Positions 45,979-53,175 of a stretch of DNA of 64,000 nucleotides are shown one piece after another. The stretch is from Kineosporia corallincola. GTDB lineage: Bacteria; Actinomycetota; Actinomycetes; Actinomycetales; Kineosporiaceae. The stretch's first letter is position 1; each line of letters opens with the position of its first letter. The DNA lies in the NCBI RefSeq assembly GCF_018499875.1, contig NZ_JAHBAY010000004.1:528258-592257 (forward strand), written 5' to 3'. A program made the position numbers and the translations under genes. The notes beneath the pieces were generated by a model. It searched no databases, was not told the origin of the DNA, and saw only the letters and a program-made list of their open reading frames with translations.

Positions 45979-46778
45979 GGGCAGGCGACACCGGCGACCA
46001 GGCATGGGAGGAACAGGTGACGCCACCCGATCCGTGGAACGCCACCACGCCCGCGCCGGAGCACGACGGTCAGGGCGAGCCGGAGGCCCCGGAAGAGGCG
46101 GAGAAACCCGCCCCCGGCCCGGTCACGGTGCTGTTCGGCCTGATCCGTGAACTGGCGCTGGTGCTGGTGATCGCGCTCGGCCTCTCGCTGCTGATCAAGA
46201 CCTTCCTGGTGCAGGCGTTCTTCATCCCGTCGCCGTCGATGGAGAACACCCTGCTGACCGGCGACCGGGTGCTGGTGAGCAAGCTGACTCCCGGTCCGTT
46301 CGATCTCAAGCGCGGCGACGTCGTGGTGTTCAAGGACCCGGGCGGCTGGCTGAGCGACAGCACCACCGAGCCGGCCGGCGACGTCCACAAGATCCTCAGC
46401 TTCGTCGGCCTGGTGCCGAGCAACTCCGACGACCACCTGATCAAGCGTGTGATCGGTCTGCCCGGCGACGTCGTCGCCTGCTGCGACGACCAGGGCCGGG
46501 TCACGGTGAACGGTGTCGGGATCGACGAGCCCTACCTCTATCCCGGTGACGAGCCCAGCGAGAAGACCTTCTCGGTGACGGTTCCGGCAGGCCATGTCTG
46601 GGTTCTGGGCGATCATCGTTCTGTGTCGCAGGACTCGCGGTACCACCCCGACATCAACAACGGCATGGTGCCCGTCGACGACATCGTCGGCCGCGCCTTC
46701 GTGAACGTCTGGCCGCTGAACAGGTTCACTCTGCTCCGCAATCCGTCCTCGACGTTCGCGAACGTCCCGGCGCCGTGA
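45975..46778 (+). CDS. lepB: Type I signal peptidase (second of three)
   Basis: The 267-residue paralogue has an acidic Pro/Glu-rich cytoplasmic extension of about 50 residues before its transmembrane helix (LALVLVIALGLSLLIKTF). The catalytic serine is residue 88 in FFIPSPSMENTLLTGDRVLV. The lysine is in DDHLIKRVIGLPGDVV, and box E is GDHRSVSQDSRYHP. The segment between boxes C and D (DPGGWLSDSTTEPAGDVHKILSF) resembles the third paralogue more than the first, so these two probably arose from the more recent duplication. The GTG start overlaps the upstream stop. Translation of all three is coupled. Confidence 0.94.
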   Translation: MRAGDTGDQAWEEQVTPPDPWNATTPAPEHDGQGEPEAPEEAEKPAPGPVTVLFGLIRELALVLVIALGLSLLIKTFLVQAFFIPSPSMENTLLTGDRVLVSKLTPGPFDLKRGDVVVFKDPGGWLSDSTTEPAGDVHKILSFVGLVPSNSDDHLIKRVIGLPGDVVACCDDQGRVTVNGVGIDEPYLYPGDEPSEKTFSVTVPAGHVWVLGDHRSVSQDSRYHPDINNGMVPVDDIVGRAFVNVWPLNRFTLLRNPSSTFANVPAP

Positions 46779-47686
46779 CGTCGGGGGTGAGCACGCACCG
46801 TTCTTCCGGCGCACACGAGCCGGACCCGGACGAGGAGGCCTGGCGGCGCGCCCGGCGCACGCCCGCCAGCCGCCCGCGTGGCCCGAGCCGTCGCGACGCC
46901 CTGGACGCCGAGCGGGTCCGGGCCGGCAAGGCACCCCGCCCGAAGAAGGCCGGGCCGGGCAAGTTCCGGCCCCTGGCGCACCGGCCGAAACCGGGCGACC
47001 TGCCGCTCACCCCGGTGCAGGCCGCCGGGTACCTGATCCGTGAGGTCTTCCTCGTCCTGGTGATCGCCCTGGGGCTGTCCCTGGTGATCAAGACCTATCT
47101 GATGCAGGCGTTCTTCATTCCCTCGTCGTCGATGGAAGACACCCTCCAGATCGGCGACCGGGTGCTGGTCAGCAAGCTCACGCCGGGCCCCCTCAGCCTG
47201 CACCGCGGTGACATCGTGGTGTTCGAGGACCCGGGCGGCTGGCTGCCCACGACCGAGACCGAGAAGTCGAGCAACGCGGCGGTGCAGCGGGTGCACAACG
47301 CCCTGATGTTCGTCGGGCTGATGCCCAGCGACGCCGACAACCACCTGATCAAGCGGCTCATCGGGCTGCCCGGAGACAAGGTGGAGTGCTGCGACGCGAA
47401 CGGCCGGATCCTGGTCAACGGTGAGCCGATCGACGAGCCCTACGTGAAGCCGGGCAGCGCGCCGAGCGACGAGGAGTTCACGGTCACGGTGCCGGAGGGG
47501 CACGTCTGGGTGCTGGGCGACAACCGCTCCGACTCGGCCGACTCCCGCTACCACCGCGACAACGCCGACGGCACGGTGCCGATCGACAACGTGGTGGGGG
47601 TCGCCTTCGCCCGGGTCTGGCCGTTGCCCCGAATCTCGATCTTCACCAATCCCTCGGACGTGTTCCAGAGCGTCAGCCCTCCCTAG
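46775..47686 (+). CDS. lepB: Type I signal peptidase (third of three)
   Basis: The longest paralogue, at 303 residues, has an N-terminal cytoplasmic region of about 85 residues rich in Arg and Pro (RRARRTPASRPRGPSRRDALD). A transmembrane helix (VFLVLVIALGLSLVIKTYL) follows, and then the serine motif FFIPSSSMEDTLQIGDRVLV. The lysine is in NHLIKRLIGLPGDKV, and box E is GDNRSDSADSRYHRDN. A full set of catalytic residues makes all three proteases potentially active. Substrate preferences may differ. The GTG start overlaps the previous stop by 4 bp. No terminator is evident before rnhB. Confidence 0.94.
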   Translation: MTSGVSTHRSSGAHEPDPDEEAWRRARRTPASRPRGPSRRDALDAERVRAGKAPRPKKAGPGKFRPLAHRPKPGDLPLTPVQAAGYLIREVFLVLVIALGLSLVIKTYLMQAFFIPSSSMEDTLQIGDRVLVSKLTPGPLSLHRGDIVVFEDPGGWLPTTETEKSSNAAVQRVHNALMFVGLMPSDADNHLIKRLIGLPGDKVECCDANGRILVNGEPIDEPYVKPGSAPSDEEFTVTVPEGHVWVLGDNRSDSADSRYHRDNADGTVPIDNVVGVAFARVWPLPRISIFTNPSDVFQSVSPP

Positions 47687-47763
47687 ATGGGCTTTTCGCT
47701 GTCGTCGCCGTGGAAACAGGCGAAACTTCTGCCTCTTCGGGTCGAGATCGGCCCGGAGTCCGG

Positions 47764-47769
47764 TAGCGT
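47764..47769 (+). promoter_or_regulatory. Possible -10 box of rnhB
   Basis: TAGCGT fits TANNNT and would start transcription near 47776, ahead of the 10-nt repeat array and the rnhB ATG. No -35 was found. Confidence 0.35.
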
Positions 47770-47790
47770 CTGGCCGTCCGAATGATGACT

Positions 47791-47830
47791 GCTTCAGACG
47801 GCTTCAACTGGCTTCGACTGGCTTCAGGTG
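47791..47830 (+). repeat. Four tandem 10-nt repeats in the rnhB leader
   Basis: Four consecutive 10-mers share the form GCTTC(A/G)(G/A)(A/C/G)(C/T)G. They are GCTTCAGACG, GCTTCAACTG, GCTTCGACTG and GCTTCAGGTG, ending 11 bp before the rnhB ATG. The last unit overlaps the presumed ribosome-binding region (AGGTGGTGAG). Confidence 0.8.
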
Positions 47831-47841
47831 GTGAGTGCACG

Positions 47842-48861
47842 ATGACCCCGGCGTCCGTTCCGAGGCCGCCGACGAAGAAGGCCCTGGCCAAGCAGGCCGC
47901 GGCGCAGCGGGCGAAGGCCCGTCAGGCCGCGGCGAAGAAGGCTCTGCTCAAGAAGCTGTCGGCGCAACCCCCGACGCTCCGCGAGGAGCGCAAGCTGCTG
48001 CGCGAGGGGCATCAGTTCGTCGCCGGCATCGACGAGGTGGGCCGTGGCGCCCTGGCCGGTCCGGTCACCGTCGGGGTCGTCGTGGTGGACCTGGACACGA
48101 AGTCCGCGCCCACCGGCGTGCGTGACTCCAAGCTCCTCGCCCCCGCCGTGCGCGAGAAGCTGGTGCCCCGGCTGCGGCGCTGGGCCCCGATGTCGGCCGT
48201 CGGGCACGCCAGCTCCGAGGAGATCGACGAGATCGGCATCATCTCGGCCCTGCGGCTGGCCGCCGCCCGCGCCTTCGCGACCCTGGAGGTGCGGCCGGAC
48301 TGCGCCCTGCTGGACGGTTCGCACGACTGGCTGAGCGTGCCCGCCGATCCGATCGAGGAGGCGCCGCAGGGCACTTCGCTGTTCGATTTCGACGAGGCGC
48401 CGGTCGCGGTCGGCCATCCGCTGTCGTTCATCGACGGCGTGCCGATCGCGTCGATCGTGCCCGCCCGGGTGGTCACCCAGGTGAAGGCCGATCTGCGCTG
48501 TGCCGCCGTGGCCGCCGCCAGTGTGCTGGCGAAGGTGGAGCGGGACGGTCTGATGGTCGATCTCGCCGGCGACCACCCGGGGTACGGGTGGGAGCTGAAC
48601 AAGGGTTACTCGGCGCCCGACCACCTCGCGGCGCTACGGCGTCTCGGGCCGAGCCGGTTGCACCGGCTCTCCTGGAACATCCCCGGTTCCGACGGGGTTT
48701 TCGGCGAGACTCTCGATCTCGACGGGCTGGGTCCGACAATGGTGGACGACGAAAAGCCCGTGACCCCGCCCGCCGTCGCTCCGGAGCCCGCGGCGCCGGC
48801 TCCGCCGGAGCACGTGCGGGCCGTGGGGTACGACCACGAGGAACTGACGTTGTTCCCATGA
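47842..48861 (+). CDS. rnhB: Ribonuclease HII with N-terminal basic extension
   Basis: RNase HII removes ribonucleotides from DNA. The catalytic core starts at about residue 55 with FVAGIDEVGRGALAGPVTVG (first two acidic residues). DSKLL follows, then LLDGSHD with the third Asp, and ADLRCAAVAAASVLAKVERD. The protein is 339 residues, far longer than the usual 200-250. It has a Lys/Ala-rich helix at the N-terminus (residues 12-42) and an insertion at about 167-195 (EEAPQGTSLFDFDEAPVAVG). A Pro/Ala-rich tail of about 50 residues ends in HEELTLFP. The catalytic residues look intact. ATG 47842 is preferred over ATG 47782, which would translate the 10-nt repeat array. The last base pairs overlap the first crcB gene. 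Confidence 0.9.
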   Translation: MTPASVPRPPTKKALAKQAAAQRAKARQAAAKKALLKKLSAQPPTLREERKLLREGHQFVAGIDEVGRGALAGPVTVGVVVVDLDTKSAPTGVRDSKLLAPAVREKLVPRLRRWAPMSAVGHASSEEIDEIGIISALRLAAARAFATLEVRPDCALLDGSHDWLSVPADPIEEAPQGTSLFDFDEAPVAVGHPLSFIDGVPIASIVPARVVTQVKADLRCAAVAAASVLAKVERDGLMVDLAGDHPGYGWELNKGYSAPDHLAALRRLGPSRLHRLSWNIPGSDGVFGETLDLDGLGPTMVDDEKPVTPPAVAPEPAAPAPPEHVRAVGYDHEELTLFP

Positions 48862-49451
48862 GCGGTTCCTCCTGCCCCCGCCGTGACCTGGCGGACTACG
48901 GGCACCGGGTACTGGTCGTCATCGCGCTGGGCGGGGTGGTCGGGGCCGAGGCGAGATACGGCCTGACCCGGCTGATCCCGGCCCAGCCCGGGGGTGTGCC
49001 CTGGGCGATCCTCGGGATCAATGTCGCAGGTGGGTTCTTCATGGGGCTGCTGATGGCGTGGCTGGGACGTGCCGCGCACCCACACCCACTGGTCCGGCCC
49101 TTCCTCGGGGTGGGGATCCTCGGCGGCTTCACCACCTTCTCCACCTACAGCACGGACACGTACCACCTGATCGACGCCGACCGGCCCTCGGCCGCGGTGG
49201 GTTACGTGGCGCTGACCCTGGCCGGGGCCTTGATCGCGGTGGTGCTGGGGCAGTGGCTGGGGTCGGCCCGGCCCGGCTCCTCCATTGCGGGGGACTCGGG
49301 TTCTGCGGCTGCCCCCGCGGCTTCTCCCGGGGGCCCGGCTTCTCTGGGGGGCGCTTCTCCTGAGGACGCTGCTTCGGTGGATTCGGCTTCGGTGGATTCG
49401 GCTTCGGTGGATTCGGCTTCCGGGGATTCGGCTTCGGGGGGCCGCTCGTGA
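48858..49451 (+). CDS. crcB: Fluoride channel subunit CrcB/Fluc (with repeat tail)
   Basis: Fluc proteins are small dual-topology channels that expel fluoride. Residues 1-135 hold the four expected helices, with GGVVGAEARYGLTR, WAILGINVAGGFFMGLLMAW (channel asparagine) and GVGILGGFTTFSTYSTD, the signature loop that coordinates the central sodium. Residues 136-197 are an unusual Ser/Ala/Gly/Asp-rich tail that ends in near-identical S-V-D-S-A repeats encoded by a 15-nt tandem DNA repeat. It overlaps rnhB upstream and the second crcB downstream by 4 bp each. Paired crcB genes usually encode the two halves of a heterodimer of opposite orientation. No fluoride riboswitch was recognised nearby. Confidence 0.9.
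   Translation: MSGSSCPRRDLADYGHRVLVVIALGGVVGAEARYGLTRLIPAQPGGVPWAILGINVAGGFFMGLLMAWLGRAAHPHPLVRPFLGVGILGGFTTFSTYSTDTYHLIDADRPSAAVGYVALTLAGALIAVVLGQWLGSARPGSSIAGDSGSAAAPAASPGGPASLGGASPEDAASVDSASVDSASVDSASGDSASGGRS
49371..49440 (+). repeat. 15-nt tandem repeat in crcB tail
   Basis: The unit GCTTCGGTGGATTCG occurs three times identically, then once with two changes, then partially (about 4.7 copies). It keeps the reading frame and encodes A-S-V-D-S. Length variation between strains by slippage is likely. Confidence 0.9.
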
Positions 49452-49819
49452 TTCCTCTGATGGTTGCGCTGGGAGCCGCTCTCGGGGCGCCGTGCCGTTA
49501 CCTCCTGGACCGATGGGTGCAGGCCCGGCACGACACCGGCCTGCCCCTGGGCACGCTCCTGATCAATCTGACCGGCTCGGCGCTGCTCGGCCTGCTGACA
49601 GGGCTGGCCGCGGGTGGGGCGATCGGCAGCGAGATGCTGGCGGCGGCCGGAACCGGCTGGTGCGGCGCCTTCACCACCTACAGCACGTTCAGTTTCGAGG
49701 CCGTGCAGCTCGTCCGGCGAGGTCGCGCGCCCGGCGCCGTGGTCTACGTGCTGGTGTCCGTCGTGGTGGGACTGGCACTGGCGTGGGCCGGGGTCGAGGT
49801 GGGGTCGGCGCTGAGCTGA
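49448..49819 (+). CDS. crcB: Fluoride channel subunit CrcB/Fluc (second)
   Basis: The partner is a 123-residue standard-length Fluc protein with ALGAALGAPCRYLLDRW, the membrane Asn in GTLLINLTGSALLGLLTG, and GWCGAFTTYSTFSFEAVQL in place of the sodium-site loop. It most likely forms an antiparallel heterodimer with the upstream CrcB. The GTG start overlaps that gene's stop. Confidence 0.92.
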   Translation: MIPLMVALGAALGAPCRYLLDRWVQARHDTGLPLGTLLINLTGSALLGLLTGLAAGGAIGSEMLAAAGTGWCGAFTTYSTFSFEAVQLVRRGRAPGAVVYVLVSVVVGLALAWAGVEVGSALS

Positions 49820-50182
49820 GTGCGGGTCGGGCTGAGTTCGCGACGTCCTCGCCCTGCCTGTTCGCCGACTGTGTAATCCCGGTCGCGGGCTCGCCCTGGT
49901 GCGCATCGTCGCAGGCTGGAGGCGGGTGAATCCGGAACGTCGGGGTGTTCGCGATGAAGAGGCGCGCGGCAGTCGTCCCCGGGCGCCCCGTTCTGCGCCA
50001 TCATGGGACGGAAGCGGGGCCGGGAGCGGGCTGCACGGGCAGGTGGTAATCATGTCCTGGCAGCGCGTGACGGTCCCGACCAGCGGCACACAGGAGCAAG
50101 CGGCAGGTATGAACGAGCGACGGCAGGCCCCCGGATCGTGGGCGGCCCTCATCCCGCCGGCCGGTACCCGTAGGGGGGCGAG
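49820..50182 (+). other. Intergenic region between crcB and DUF2469 gene
   Basis: I support no gene in these 363 bp. A short frame at 49899-50186 (95 codons) has no ribosome-binding site and an Arg/Pro-rich composition typical of chance frames in GC-rich DNA. TGTAAT at 49872-49877 could be a -10 box. No hairpin terminator was found. Confidence 0.5.
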
Positions 50183-50512
50183 ATGAGCGCCGAAGACCTG
50201 GAGAACTACGAGACCGAGATGGAGCTCCAGCTCTATCGCGAGTACCGCGACGTGGTCGGTCTCTTCAGCTATGTGGTCGAGACCGAGCGCCGCTTCTATC
50301 TGGCGAACCAGGTGGACCTCCAGGTGAGGTCCGCCGACGGTGAGGTCTACTTCGAGGTGTCGATGAGTGACGCCTGGGTGTGGGACGTCTACCGCCCCGC
50401 GCGGTTCGTCAAGGCGGTCAAGGTGGTCACGTTCAAAGACGTGAACGTCGAGGAGCTCACCCCGAACGATCTACAGCTCCCCAAGAATGGGGGTTTCGGC
50501 GCAGCCTCCTGA
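50183..50512 (+). CDS. DUF2469 family protein
   Basis: A 109-residue acidic protein of the actinobacterial DUF2469 family (mycobacterial Rv2901c, likewise just after rnhB). It begins MSAEDLENYETEMELQLYREYRDVVGLFSYVVETERRFYLAN and contains the very conserved VYFEVSMSDAWVWDVYRPARFVKAVKVVTFKDVNVEEL. The high conservation implies an important role, but the function is unknown. AGGGGGG precedes the ATG. A bidirectional terminator follows. Confidence 0.92.
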   Translation: MSAEDLENYETEMELQLYREYRDVVGLFSYVVETERRFYLANQVDLQVRSADGEVYFEVSMSDAWVWDVYRPARFVKAVKVVTFKDVNVEELTPNDLQLPKNGGFGAAS

Positions 50513-50543
50513 GGGCGTGCCGATCACCCGGTCACGACAGTGG

Positions 50544-50597
50544 CGAAGCCCGCCACCGTCCGCACGTCTCACGGGCGGACGGTCGCGGGCTTCGTTT
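50544..50597. terminator. Bidirectional terminator, DUF2469 gene / ABC operon
   Basis: Twenty-base arms (50544-50563 and 50575-50594) pair with a single mismatch, followed on the plus strand by TTTC. It lies in the 94 bp between convergent genes. Confidence 0.82.
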
Positions 50598-50606
50598 CTG
50601 GGTGGG

Positions 50607-51335
50607 CTACTCGTCGCCGGTGATCCGGATGCTCCGCAGCCGGTACCCGGTGTAGGCCAGACCGGCCACCGTGACCACGGCCAGCAGGGTCACCCCGGTG
50701 GGCAGGGCGACCGCCGAGCCGATGCCGTAGTCTCCCTCGTCGGTCTTGATCATCGCCCGGGTCACGGTCAGGGCCCACTGCTGAATGCTGAGGGCCCGTG
50801 CGCCGGGCACGTACCCGCCGACCGCCGCCTCCCACACCAGGGCGTAGAGCAACCCGATCACCACGGCGTTGCGAGTGACGACGGCCAGCAGCAGGAACAC
50901 GGTGACGTAGGCGGCCCCGGCCAGCAGCGCACCGGCCGCGTAGCCGGTCGCGATGTCGTCGGCGGTGCCGTTCATGATGAAACCGGCCACCAGCGTGGGC
51001 AGTACGCCGAACAGCACGATCACGGCGAACGCCACCACCCACTTGCTCACCGCGATGCCGTACCGGTTCAGGGGTTTCGCCATCAGGTAGACGATCGATC
51101 CGTCGTCGATCTCCGGCCCGATGGCACCCGTGCCCGCGATCAGGCAGAGCAGCGGGATCAGGAACCCGAGCGAGAACGAGCCGAGCAGATCGGCTGCGTT
51201 GTCCGGGGACTCGCCGCTGACCAGGCGGACCAGCACGGACAGACCGATCAGGACGACGGGGAGGACGACGAGCAGCACGGCGCGACGGCGGCCGACGAGG
51301 CTGCGCCAGGTGAGCCCGGCGACGGTGGCGTTCAT
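50607..51335 (-). CDS. ABC transporter permease (ABC-2-like), last gene of operon
   Basis: A 242-residue membrane protein with about six helices (AVLLVVLPVVLIGLSVLV, then FSLGFLIPLLCLIAGTGAIG, WVVAFAVIVLFGVLPTLVAGFI, AAYVTVFLLLAVVTRNAVVIGLLYAL and TLLAVVTVAGLAYTG). The segment GAIGPEIDDGSIVYLMAKPLNRYGIAVSKW is the typical E-x-x-x-G-T-x-x-Y/x-x-x-P cytoplasmic motif of ABC-2 export permeases. It probably pairs with the ATPase encoded just before it, whose stop overlaps its ATG. The exported substrate is unknown. Confidence 0.85.
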   Translation of the reverse strand: MNATVAGLTWRSLVGRRRAVLLVVLPVVLIGLSVLVRLVSGESPDNAADLLGSFSLGFLIPLLCLIAGTGAIGPEIDDGSIVYLMAKPLNRYGIAVSKWVVAFAVIVLFGVLPTLVAGFIMNGTADDIATGYAAGALLAGAAYVTVFLLLAVVTRNAVVIGLLYALVWEAAVGGYVPGARALSIQQWALTVTRAMIKTDEGDYGIGSAVALPTGVTLLAVVTVAGLAYTGYRLRSIRITGDE

Positions 51336-52297
51336 CGGTTCACCAGGTAGGAGAAGACCTTCTCCAGCGACTCGTCGGCGGGTGTGACCTCGTACAGCCG
51401 AATCCCTCGTTCCCGGGCGAAGACCGGCAGCCGACGGGCGAACCGGTGGTAGTCGGAGGCCTGCACGTTGAGCACGGCCGATCCGGCCTGCACGCCGAGC
51501 TCGACCCCGGAGGTGGAGCCGTCGGCGATCAGTGCGGCGGCCAGTGCGCGGTCGTCACTGGACCGGATCGTGTACTGGTGCGGGCGTTCGGTCATCAGGC
51601 GGCGGATCTCGCGGAAGTCGCCGGACGCGGCGTGCCGGCCGGCGACCATCACCTCGATGCCGCCCGCGATCTGCTCGACCTCCTCGAGGATGTGCGAGCT
51701 GAACAGCACCACCCGGCCGTTGGCGCCCAGCTCGGTCATCAGGTCCATCAGCTGGAGCCGCTGGCGCGGGTCCATGCCGTTGAAGGGCTCGTCGAGCAGC
51801 AGCACGTCGGGGTCGTGCACCAGCGCGGTGGCCATCTTGATGCGCTGCTTCATGCCCTTGGAGTAGCCGGCGACGTCACGCGCCGCCGCGGACTGCATGT
51901 CGACGGTCTCGATCGCCCGGGTGGCGGCGGCCTTCGGGTCGGGCAGGCGATGCAGTCTGGCGTTGGCCAGCACGAAGTCCCAGCCGGAGATGCCCTCGTA
52001 CATCGCCTCGCGCTCGGGCACGAGACCGATGCGCCGGTAGATGTTCTCGTTGTGCCAGGTGGGTTCGCCGTCCACCGTGACGGTGCCCGACGACGGCGGC
52101 AGGAAGCCACTCATCAGGTGGATCAGCGTGGACTTGCCGGCCCCGTTCGGGCCGAGCAGCCCGGTGACGCCGGGGCCGATCGTCATCGAGACGTCGTTCA
52201 CCGCCACCACGTTGCCGAACCATCGGCTGACCTGCTCGAGCCGCATCACCACCGGCCCGGTGCCGGTGCGCGGCCCGTAGGGCGTGGTCACGGTCAT
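51332..52297 (-). CDS. ABC transporter ATP-binding protein (second ATPase)
   Basis: A 321-residue ATPase with Walker A LLGPNGAGKSTLIHLM near residue 50, signature YSKGMKQRIKMATAL, Walker B VLLLDEPFNGMDP and the H-loop LFSSHILEEVEQ. It is closely related to the first ATPase of this operon but has a shorter signature region. The C-terminal 100 residues (RPHQYTIRSSDDRALAAALIADG to ADESLEKVFSYLVNR) form the accessory domain of export ATPases. The ATG overlaps the stop of the upstream permease (ATGA), and its own stop overlaps the next gene. Confidence 0.9.
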   Translation of the reverse strand: MTVTTPYGPRTGTGPVVMRLEQVSRWFGNVVAVNDVSMTIGPGVTGLLGPNGAGKSTLIHLMSGFLPPSSGTVTVDGEPTWHNENIYRRIGLVPEREAMYEGISGWDFVLANARLHRLPDPKAAATRAIETVDMQSAAARDVAGYSKGMKQRIKMATALVHDPDVLLLDEPFNGMDPRQRLQLMDLMTELGANGRVVLFSSHILEEVEQIAGGIEVMVAGRHAASGDFREIRRLMTERPHQYTIRSSDDRALAAALIADGSTSGVELGVQAGSAVLNVQASDYHRFARRLPVFARERGIRLYEVTPADESLEKVFSYLVNR

Positions 52298-53175
52298 GAC
52301 GCCGACACCTTCCGGTAGCGGGCGATGAGAAGTGCGTAGCAGCCGGCGATCACGGCGATCATGGCCGCGGTGAACACCAGCCCGCCCACGGTGCCGGGCG
52401 GCGGCTGCGGATAGGAGACCGGGGTGTCGACCATCCAGTGCAGCACGCCCTGCACCAGCGACACCGGGTTGATCAGGGCGACGTACCCGGCCAGCGACCG
52501 GTGCCCCTGCACGTCGGCGAGCGAGGCGAGCACGCCGCTGACCAGCCCCAGCAGAAGCTGCACGGTGATCACCGCGGCTACACCGAAGCCCCGCCGCGGG
52601 GTGACCGAGGCGATCAGCAGACCGATGCCGCCCAGCACGAGCGACAGGAACAGCGCCCCGAGAAGCCCTGCCGCCCAGTCCTTCGCGTTGGGCCAGAACG
52701 ACATCTTGGCCAGCAGCGCACCGGCGAACAGAGCGGTCTGCGGAACCGCGATGAGGATGAACAGCGCCGAGCTCATCGCGCCGTACTTGGCCAGCACGTA
52801 GTCGTTGCGGGTCAGCGGGCGGGACAGGTACAGCGGCATCACCCGGAACCGCAGATCGCGGGACACCGTGGCCGGGGCCTGCGCGGCCACGAAGATCGCG
52901 ATCGCGGCGCCCAGCGCGAACATGTACTGCACATAACTGATCGGCAGCTTGTCGAGCTTGGTCACGCCCGCCACCACGGCGACGATCACGGCCGGAGCCA
53001 CCATCACCACCAGCAGCAGGAACGGCATGATCTTCGACTTGGCCGAGCGGCCGAGACCGTAACAACCGCGCAGGCTCTCGATGTAGAGCGAGCGGACCAG
53101 GTAGCCGCGCCCGAGCCGCGGTCCGTCGTAGTGGCGGAACCCGATGTCGTGGATGACGCCGGTGTTGTTGCTCAT
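52294..53175 (-). CDS. ABC transporter permease (ABC-2-like), second gene of operon
   Basis: A 293-residue membrane protein. A cytoplasmic start (VIHDIGFRHYDGPRLGRGYLVRSLYIESLRGCYG) leads to six helices (FLLLVVMVAPAVIVAVVAG, FALGAAIAIFVAAQAPATVS, ALFILIAVPQTALFAGALLA, LLGALFLSLVLGGIGLLIAS, GVAAVITVQLLLGLVSGVLASLAD and a last one near LVFTAAMIAVIAGCYALLI). The motif SRDLRFRVMPLYLSRPLTRNDYVLAKY matches the loop between helices two and three of ABC-2 permeases. Its ATG shares a base with the stop codon of the first ATPase (TGATG), and GGGGAGG lies 5 nt upstream. It differs in sequence from the other permease of the operon. Confidence 0.87.
   Translation of the reverse strand: MSNNTGVIHDIGFRHYDGPRLGRGYLVRSLYIESLRGCYGLGRSAKSKIMPFLLLVVMVAPAVIVAVVAGVTKLDKLPISYVQYMFALGAAIAIFVAAQAPATVSRDLRFRVMPLYLSRPLTRNDYVLAKYGAMSSALFILIAVPQTALFAGALLAKMSFWPNAKDWAAGLLGALFLSLVLGGIGLLIASVTPRRGFGVAAVITVQLLLGLVSGVLASLADVQGHRSLAGYVALINPVSLVQGVLHWMVDTPVSYPQPPPGTVGGLVFTAAMIAVIAGCYALLIARYRKVSAS

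Noticed and set aside
45289..47686. Signal peptidase copies as decaying pseudogenes
   Set aside because: All three keep the Ser/Lys dyad, the membrane helix and box E, with intact frames and overlapping starts.
49899..50186. 95-codon plus-strand frame between crcB and the DUF2469 gene
   Set aside because: No ribosome-binding site, Arg/Pro-rich composition, and it runs past the DUF2469 start in another frame. Not supportable as a gene.
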